From assembly GCF_000731095.1 (NCBI RefSeq), contig NZ_JMTZ01000004.1, positions 1 through 64,000 on the forward strand: DNA of 64,000 nt. The letters are read 5' to 3'. The position numbers and the translations under genes were made by a program. The stretch comes from Lysobacter antibioticus (GTDB lineage Bacteria; Pseudomonadota; Gammaproteobacteria; Xanthomonadales; Xanthomonadaceae). Shown piece by piece: positions 54,513-61,558 of the stretch. Position 1 is the stretch's first letter, and each line of letters begins with the position of its first letter. The notes under the pieces were generated by a model that was not told the origin of the DNA, made no database searches, and saw nothing but the letters and a program-made list of their open reading frames with translations.

Positions 54513-54643
54513 GGTGGAGCCAGCGGAACCCGGTTCAAACCCTCTTGACGGGCTAATGGGGGCGTTTGGGGGTTGTTGGGGGCAAATGAGGACTGGTGGA
54601 GCCACGGGAACCCGCTTCACCCCCTCTTGACGGGCCAGTGGGG
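54513..54643. repeat. 82-bp-spaced direct repeat upstream of hsdM
   Basis: Two similar copies of about 49 bp start at 54513 and 54595 (ggtggagccagcggaaccc and ggtggagccacgggaaccc, both running on through ccctcttgacgggc). Read on the minus strand each ends ...GGCTCCACCA, like the 3' end of a tRNA or tmRNA, but no tRNA or tmRNA fold precedes it. They could be relics of an integration site flanking the restriction operon. Confidence 0.5.
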
Positions 54644-55663
54644 CTCCTGGGCCAGCGAAGCATTTTACTGGCCCTTAGTGATTTCGGCCAGTCGCCGCCC
54701 GTAGTCGGCCCAAAGCGGACAGCGGAAACCGTCCTTCCTCCGATCAAATCCGCGTCACGAAAGGCTGTCGTTAGGCGCTTCCGCAACTAGCCCATTCTGC
54801 GTCAAGGAGCGAGATCTGCCCTACGAAGGAATGGATTGCGCCCCGATCACTTCGAGGCGATCCGCGTATCGCGCACCAAGCGCTCGGGCGGGTGCTCTCG
54901 ACACTGGGGAGGTCGCAATGCTTGACGAATGTTCACCCCAGTGAGCAACTGCGATGCGTTCGGAACTGTATCTCTAGCGCGCCGAACTATGATCCCTTGA
55001 GCGAGTCGCCCAACTTACCGCTCGTGGCAACGCCGCCGATCAGGCGACCAATCGAACATCGCCGCCGTGTTTCAGCCTTGAAATCGGCTGCGACACTGCT
55101 TAAGTCGACCAGCTATCTCTTAGTTCATCTTGCCGCTCACATCAGCAACAACGCTGTTGACAGCTGATGTCTTGGCACACAGCTGCAAGACCTATGCCGA
55201 AAACGCATTTACGTCCAGCTCGAAGATCGATCGCCTGAGCTCAGCGCGCAGCCTTCAGACACCAAAGCCTATGCGACGAAGCGGCTTCACCGGAGCTCGA
55301 TCCGTGATCTCCATAGGCTCTACATTCATACCGATCTATAGAATCTGACCCTCTTCACAGAGCCCATGATGCCTACCTCAAGAAATAGACTCCGGCATTA
55401 TCAAATCGCCAACAATCAAGCAGAGCGCTCACCAACGCTCACGTTGTGACAAAGCACGACGTTGCCCTTCGCTCAATCATTACGATAGCGACGAAGTGTA
55501 ATTCGCAGTCTCAGACCCTCGCTCACTCAACGAGTCACCTCTGCGCATTTCACCTACCTACGCTTGAGATTACAACACGCCATATCAAGCAATCGAAGCC
55601 AGCTAACGCTATCCCAGAACTCCGGCCACGCTCCCCACCACTCAAACTATGGAGACGAATACA
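54644..55663. other. AT-richer intergenic region
   Basis: About 1 kb with no supported gene; base composition falls clearly compared with the hsd operon. It leads into the second AT-richer accessory segment. Confidence 0.45.
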
Positions 55664-57451
55664 GTGATCAAGATACTTATGACCATTGTTCTCACACTCG
55701 TTTCATTGAAAGCGATGGCAATCGATCTGAGTCCTAATCAAATCGGCGGAGGAAATATTCCAGGCACCTACCCCACGATTGACTTCCATCTCCGAAACGG
55801 GGACTGGGCACCAAGGCTAACCCTATCCAACGCCGCCGGTGATCAGTACAAGGTATCAATTCATTCCGTAGCCGCCTATGACAGTCAGCTAGTTACGACG
55901 AACACAGACTATCCTTTGAGTTCGATGCGAGTGCGCGCCGGCGATAACCTAACTTTTGTCTATCAAGCTGCGCGTCAGCAATGGAGTTTCGATGGCCCTA
56001 CGCTTAGTCCGAACACCAATGGCGGCAGCGGAACCATTTCTTCGTTCCCCGCCGGAAATTTTCTGCGCTTCAAATTAGCCAACGGCGACTGGGCGCAGAC
56101 AGTTACTCTTCCTGCGACCGCCCCAGATGGCAGCTTGATTGTCATTTCATCTACCGCCTCGGTAGCCAGTCGTATCAGCCCGCAGAACATAAAATACTCA
56201 AGCACATTCAACGTACGGACCGGCGATCAATACGCCTTCACCTATCGCGCCAACCTGCAACGCTGGATCAGCATTAAGACACCGATCGTGACACTGAATG
56301 CCGCGACTGCAGGCCCTCAGATGCAGGCACCTATCGTGCCGAACACGCAAGTCAAATTCAGCGATGGCAGTTCAATTCAAGAAATCCGCCTTCCTGCATC
56401 TGCAGGTGACCGCGACCGCGTGACCATTAGCTCTGATGCGAGCGGTATCGCGACCATCTCAAACGCAAATGTAGATACTACTTCTACACTGAAGATCTTT
56501 AATGGATCTCGCTATGAGTTCACCTACATCAGGGAACGCACGCGCTGGGCTGTGCAATCTAGCCCGACTCTAACATTCACAGCGAATAGCATCGGCAATC
56601 CGCAGCTACCGGACATGAAATCGCCTACCGCTCGCTATACCTCATCGAATGGCAACTGGATGCCACTAGTACATCTTCCGATCGGGGCCCTGCCGGGTGA
56701 TCGAGTTATCGTCAAGAGCGATGCGGCATCCGACTTCACTGTTACTGGCCTGAACACTACGTTTGGAGCAACTCTTGTTCGTCGTGGCGAATCCATCCGT
56801 TTCATTCGAAATGCAACAGGTGCTTGGTCGCTCGACACCCGCCTTATTACCATGCTGTTGATCTATAGCGAAGAAGCCGCTGCGCATCTGGGGGAAACCG
56901 CAGCTCAGATGCGACTGCTGGACGGATTACGACTAACCAACGAAGCCCTCGAAAACTCCAAAGCCAACTTCTACGTTAAAGCTGTCGGCTTGCTCAAACG
57001 CCAGTTCGTAGCCAACACATTAGGTGACGTCCTCAGTATCGCCCTCAAGGACCCAGTCGTCATATCGACACGCTCGCAACTGGCCGCTGACGCCGTCTAC
57101 TATGAAGGGACCGAAGAGGGTTGCGGCCTGGCTTGGCTCACGGCCGGAAAGAACTACATGATCGGAACCGGCTCACTTGCATGCGGCACGAATGTCATGC
57201 GTCATGAGTTCGGTCATAACATGGGCTTAAACCATGGCGACTCTCCAGTCGGGGGATCAGCCCCTTACGCCAAGGGATACAGTTTAATCAGGGATGTGAT
57301 GGGCGGAAACGCCATACCTTATTACTCGAATCCAAACCTGTATACAGCAACCTCGGATGTAGCGCTCGATATGCCAATGGGCATAGCGAACGTGACTGAT
57401 TCGGTTCGGGCAATGAATGAACGATCTAAGCTCGTATCCGAATACTTCTAG
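55664..57451 (+). CDS. Secreted M12B/M72-like metalloprotease with four N-terminal beta repeats
   Basis: GTG 55664 has a GGAGA site at 8-base spacing; ATG 55649 would add five residues but lacks one. Numbering here is from that ATG. A signal peptide (about 6-24, LKAMA) is followed by four repeats of about 75-90 residues (about 42-116, 134-208, 229-304, 323-397), each with a NGxW or DGSS turn, an xxLP strand, a D..I/V.S segment and a final R..W strand. The catalytic domain has HEFGHNMGLNH (519-529) and a GYSLIRDVMG Met-turn region, as in reprolysin-like and peptidyl-Asp (M72) proteases. No normal propeptide is visible between signal and repeats. Confidence 0.82.
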   Translation: MIKILMTIVLTLVSLKAMAIDLSPNQIGGGNIPGTYPTIDFHLRNGDWAPRLTLSNAAGDQYKVSIHSVAAYDSQLVTTNTDYPLSSMRVRAGDNLTFVYQAARQQWSFDGPTLSPNTNGGSGTISSFPAGNFLRFKLANGDWAQTVTLPATAPDGSLIVISSTASVASRISPQNIKYSSTFNVRTGDQYAFTYRANLQRWISIKTPIVTLNAATAGPQMQAPIVPNTQVKFSDGSSIQEIRLPASAGDRDRVTISSDASGIATISNANVDTTSTLKIFNGSRYEFTYIRERTRWAVQSSPTLTFTANSIGNPQLPDMKSPTARYTSSNGNWMPLVHLPIGALPGDRVIVKSDAASDFTVTGLNTTFGATLVRRGESIRFIRNATGAWSLDTRLITMLLIYSEEAAAHLGETAAQMRLLDGLRLTNEALENSKANFYVKAVGLLKRQFVANTLGDVLSIALKDPVVISTRSQLAADAVYYEGTEEGCGLAWLTAGKNYMIGTGSLACGTNVMRHEFGHNMGLNHGDSPVGGSAPYAKGYSLIRDVMGGNAIPYYSNPNLYTATSDVALDMPMGIANVTDSVRAMNERSKLVSEYF

Positions 57452-57602
57452 GCCCTTCTCTGCAGTTTGGCCGGCGTAGACCAGCCAAACTGCTTAACTC
57501 GAGTGCCAATTTTGCTATAGCCGGTTGAACTCGCTTCATCGGGGGCTCTGCCGGACTCGCTCCCAGCAACCGGTGGAACCGTTGCCGCCTTGAGAGCATT
57601 CC

Positions 57603-58313
57603 ATGAAAAAACGAGATCACTCCGTTGAACTCACGCTCGTGCTGATAAGCATTTCCATCGCCTGGGCACTACTGCATCACAACCCACTGCCACGATTTAC
57701 ATATAGTGCTTCGCGAGACAAGTTGCTCAATACGGCAACACCAACTACTGGCTCACCCTCACCAAACATCCTCGCAAGTAGCAGCCTTCACGCCTTCGCC
57801 ACGCGGCGCAGAGCGACATTCCTGCTGGACGAGACGCATCTAAAGGCAGCGCGACTGCGCACGGATATTCTACAGCTAGCAGACCCGAAAGCAGTCATAG
57901 CCGGGAAATTGAAGCTTACAGAGGAGCAAATCAATGATGGCCGCCAGTTTGTCGTCTACGACCTGTATGTGCTCGAGTCAAAGGACGTGGGCGACGCGAT
58001 TACGGTCTACTTGCCTAGTACAGGTCTAGCATTACGTGGCGCTATAGATAGCGTCGAAGTGAACGGCGATATCATCCGGTGGTCGGGAACGTTTGAAGAC
58101 TTCAACTCGACTCAAAACGGATTCTCGATCAGTCAGACCATGATCGACGACTACGTGCTAGGCAATTTCGAAACACCTATTGGAAGCTTTAATTTGGAAG
58201 CAAAGAACGGTCTCGGCTGGATTGTTGATCAAGCTAAGGATTTCCATCTACCCGACGACGGCTTCGATTACGTCGACACTGCAGGGTTAGCTTCGACCGC
58301 CCAATCTTACTAA
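57603..58313 (+). CDS. Exported protein, possible separate metalloprotease propeptide
   Basis: The 236-residue product has an N-terminal hydrophobic segment (about 9-25). Its core reads DAITVYLPSTGLALRGAIDSV, DIIRWSGTFEDF and SFNLEAKNGLGWIVDQAK, and ends near LPDDGFDYVD. The strand order (extended WxG strand, then a G-x-F-x-L/I strand, then a short acidic ending) resembles the propeptide of M12/M72-type proteases such as residues about 60-165 of the 948-residue enzyme at 13144-15990. It lies 150 bp after a metalloprotease lacking a propeptide. The proposed trans-propeptide role is inference from this resemblance and position. Confidence 0.55.
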   Translation: MKKRDHSVELTLVLISISIAWALLHHNPLPRFTYSASRDKLLNTATPTTGSPSPNILASSSLHAFATRRRATFLLDETHLKAARLRTDILQLADPKAVIAGKLKLTEEQINDGRQFVVYDLYVLESKDVGDAITVYLPSTGLALRGAIDSVEVNGDIIRWSGTFEDFNSTQNGFSISQTMIDDYVLGNFETPIGSFNLEAKNGLGWIVDQAKDFHLPDDGFDYVDTAGLASTAQSY

Positions 58314-58933
58314 CGAAAATAGCACCTGGTCGATCAAGCCCTCCGACATCTGCCGAGATGAACGGCGTAGCACGCTTGAACAGCGACGTGTTGCCTTGGT
58401 AGTTCGAATAGCGAACAGGCCGCTGGCACTTGAACATCGATGCAAGCGCATACTGCCGGAAGTCGACAGAGATGCGGTGGTTCCGAGCACCGGTTAGGAC
58501 CCTATCCAGAACAATAGTGACTTGCTGATTGAGAGCATAGTAGGCGGCGCGTTGACACACGCTGCATCCACCAATGAGGATCTCAACCACGACACCTACG
58601 GCTCACAGAAGGGCAAATGGGACGAGCCTCTGGACGGTCGTTACCACCGGCGAACTTGAATCAGCGCCGGTTCGCGTTCGAGCTTAGCGACGCCAAACTT
58701 GGTAAGGGCGTGGGCACGCTGCTAAGGAATCGCGAGACACCCGGCCTTCCTCGCGGACTATATTCTTCCCGACCGGACGCCTCTTTCGAATCAATTTCTT
58801 GTACCGACTCGTGGCATCCGTCAGCCTCCGCATACTGATAAGGCCCGATAGATCCAATGCGCGCTGCGCGGTTCGACCTGACGAGCAAATTGGATATAGC
58901 AAGTTTCAAGAACCTGCCGATTGAAGACATCTT
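58314..58933. other. Intergenic region
   Basis: About 620 bp between convergent genes with no supported gene or clear terminator. Confidence 0.4.
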
Positions 58934-60067
58934 CTATGAAAAATCAGCTCGAAGCTGCCTCTCTATCTCCAAAAGCTCCACCCTCATATTCAGCTTGCCA
59001 GTACGAAAGCCAGGCAATGCCTGTAAACGCTTCAACTCATCCCAAGCCTCATAATCGTCAAAAGGATTGACACTCGTAAAATTTGAGAGCTCCTCTCCAC
59101 CCGAGCGCCTCGACTGGTCATTCATAACAACTGCCAATCGGTCGATCGCCGCACCGAATTCCCACCCTGAGACAAATAGCAGCAATGTCGCGAATGCGAG
59201 CAATGCGGGTTCACGCGATGATCTCTTAGCTCCAGGCGCACAATTGATTGGCGAACAATGTATCGATATGAACGTCGCCAAACGCAATGCCTTTTCATAC
59301 TCAACCCGAATTGATGCACGATCTAATACATATCGGCCTTGATACGTACTTGCCAAGCCCGCTATCCGCCCAGCTGATTCGTGCAGCCATAGTCGTTCGC
59401 GACGGAGAATTTCAAACAGCTCTCGATGCTGCCCCCTATACACAACCGTAGCTGCGGTGCGCCAATCAAAGCCCGGAATATTGACTATTTTTCTAGTGAG
59501 TTCGACTTCATACGGGAGCGCCTCGTAGTCTACCTCTAGCGATCCGTGCAGCCCCTGGATCCATATTGGCACGCGTGGATCCAGAGTTACGATGAATTTC
59601 GACTCCTTCCTTAAATTGAAAATCCACTCGCGCAGGCCTCGGGCAGAACCATCATCAATTATCTTCAGCCTTATCGCCCTGGCAACCAGCTCTCCAACGC
59701 CTCTATTGATCATAGTTCTACCGGTATCAAACCGCACCATGTTCGCAGGCAGCCCTCCAGCTTTTCCACCGAAGAAATCGCACTCCACGGAATGATTTGT
59801 AAGCGAGCCCTCCCGGGAAAATTGAAAGCACCAACGCCGCCTCGATATTCCGACAGAAGAGGCGGGAACCTTGGCAATCTCTGCGCCCCTTACAAAGCAA
59901 GAGGGGCATTCGATATCCTGACGAATATGTTCTCGCCATATTTCTGGAATTTCATCAGTGTCAGCCGAGAACTGAATGCCTTCGCGACTCGCCAGGATAG
60001 ACAGTACTTGCTCTACGCCGACCTCATGCCCAATTGAATGAGAGAAACCTGTTAACAGCATATGCAC
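58934..60067 (-). CDS. Hypothetical protein with N-terminal Cys-cluster
   Basis: The 377-residue product has a possible zinc-binding cluster: CPSC at 54-57, then Cys80, His92 and Cys96 in WCFQFSREGSLTNHSVECDFF. This CxxC...H...C layout with an aromatic C-terminal FF is reminiscent of CoiA-like or other DNA-processing zinc modules, but I cannot assign it. One hydrophobic segment lies at about 288-308 (PALLAFATLLLFVSGWEFGAAI). The frame is intact and AT-rich. No operon partner. Confidence 0.7.
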   Translation of the reverse strand: MHMLLTGFSHSIGHEVGVEQVLSILASREGIQFSADTDEIPEIWREHIRQDIECPSCFVRGAEIAKVPASSVGISRRRWCFQFSREGSLTNHSVECDFFGGKAGGLPANMVRFDTGRTMINRGVGELVARAIRLKIIDDGSARGLREWIFNLRKESKFIVTLDPRVPIWIQGLHGSLEVDYEALPYEVELTRKIVNIPGFDWRTAATVVYRGQHRELFEILRRERLWLHESAGRIAGLASTYQGRYVLDRASIRVEYEKALRLATFISIHCSPINCAPGAKRSSREPALLAFATLLLFVSGWEFGAAIDRLAVVMNDQSRRSGGEELSNFTSVNPFDDYEAWDELKRLQALPGFRTGKLNMRVELLEIERQLRADFS

Positions 60068-60315
60068 CTCCTTGGTATGAGCGCGCTATATTTACTCGAC
60101 GGAGTAACGATAGGCAGACCCAGTTCCTTGAGACGTGAACAGCGATATGTTTAATACGGTATGCCCTTCGCGCTTAGAGCATTCGCTCTATGAAACCCAT
60201 TCCTCGCAGCCGCCCTAGCCTTGCCAAGCGCCGATGGTGACGCGAACAGGCGGACGCGAACGCATATCGTCACTTGGTCGATCTATTTCGCCCCCCAGGC
60301 CGCTGCGCAGACTAA
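60068..60315. other. Intergenic region
   Basis: No gene supported; short gap before the decayed protease. Confidence 0.4.
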
Positions 60316-61126
60316 ATAGCGCCTGCCTCGACAGGAACCTTGCACGGTGGAGTCCAGGGCATCAACATGATGCTCAATAGCGATCTCGGCGGGTACGCTT
60401 GGGAAGGCGGCAAATGCGCGACGCTGGACGGAATCTATAGGTGCTGGAGTACAAACCGGAACCCGCCCTGGTCGTTCAACAACCTGGCACCGCTGGCTCA
60501 TGAGATGGAACGCGGATACGGCCTTCCGCACGCGAACAATTCCGACGGCGACGGAGATCCTTACGACAATCCTTGTGACGTCATGAGCGCCCCCTGGTAC
60601 AACGCCCTGAGCGACTCGACCTATGAGCCGACTCCTCAAGCACCTGAGCGCATATGGCCGCTCAAGATTGGCCTGGGCCGACTCGGCGCGAAGGATTACG
60701 CTTGCCGCGGGCAGCGATAGGCTGAACATAGAGCTGGACCGCGCCAGCCTTTCGGGATCTAGCAATAGCCAGATGGTACTCGTGCCCCTGCCCGGCCAGC
60801 CTTCATCGCGCTATTACACGATCGAGGCGCGCAAACAAGACGGAGACTACGAAAGCAACCTGGCAGGCGATGCGGTAATTATCCACCGAGTCGACACTCA
60901 GGCTTCGCCCCCTGCTTTCAGTGTCGATGCAGACGTCCCGCCGGCCAATCGTTCGAATAACGAAGGCTCGATGTTCAAATCTGGCGAAATATGGACCGCC
61001 CCTGGCGGTGCTTTCGGCGTGCACGTAAAAGCCGCAACGCCCGAGGGCTCTTTGGTTTCGGTCTGCGGCCCTAAGCCCACCGGTAGCGCCCCATGCTTCG
61101 CATCGGGCGTCACGCGCCTGAAGTAG
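60316..61126 (+). pseudogene. Decayed secreted metalloprotease gene
   Basis: The first frame (from about 60340) reads GGVQGINMMLNSDLGGYAWEG, LAHEMERGYGLPHANNSDGDGDPYDNPCDVMSAPWY. The expected zinc motif HEMGHxxGLPH is damaged to HEMERGYGLPH, so the second His ligand is lost. Near 60630-60645 the reading continues in another frame (HLSAYGRSRLAWADSARRITL ... to TAG at 61126). There is no N-terminus or signal peptide; a stop lies at 60313. This is a truncated, frameshifted, active-site-mutated relic of an M6/M12-like protease. Confidence 0.7.
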
Positions 61127-61298
61127 AGCGAACTATTTTCATCATTTGCATTAATTCCTGGACAGATCGATACACACTCCAACAGGCATCGAAGGACGCA
61201 CACCCCGGATTGATCATTGAGCCTTCTTTAGCGCCTTCACCGATTAGCGTTCGGATCGGGCGCCATTGCCACCCTAGGCGCCATTTTCTTTACATCTG

Positions 61299-61436
61299 CT
61301 ATCGATCGGCGAGCAACGCGTAGAATATCGGCGACACGGCCCCCGCTATCAGCCCGATCATCGTCCCCACGAGAACCAAAAGCATTAGCACGGCGATCGC
61401 ACGAATCGCCCAGACCAAGCTATGAGGCCTTAGCAT
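61299..61436 (-). CDS. Possible 45-residue membrane protein
   Basis: ATG 61436 starts a frame with a basic N-terminus and one long hydrophobic segment (AIAVLMLLVLVGTMIGLIAGAV), ending ALLADR before TAG 61299. A GAGG lies 12-13 bases upstream. It is below usual annotation length, and no family is recognised. It lies 122 bp after the end of the large gene that follows in window order. Confidence 0.4.
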   Translation of the reverse strand: MLRPHSLVWAIRAIAVLMLLVLVGTMIGLIAGAVSPIFYALLADR

Positions 61437-61558
61437 CACAGTCCAACCTCAAGAACGGCTGCGAAAGCCTGAGTCCACGCCCTCCAGCCAAGTACATGTA
61501 CGTGCCGTCCGCGCAGCCAAACCGAGAAGGCGGCCGATAGCCCGGCCGCCTCCGCACG

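Noticed and set aside
54513-54643. tRNA or tmRNA gene ending in CCA
   Set aside because: Only the last about 10 bases fit; no T-loop, anticodon arm or acceptor pairing could be found.
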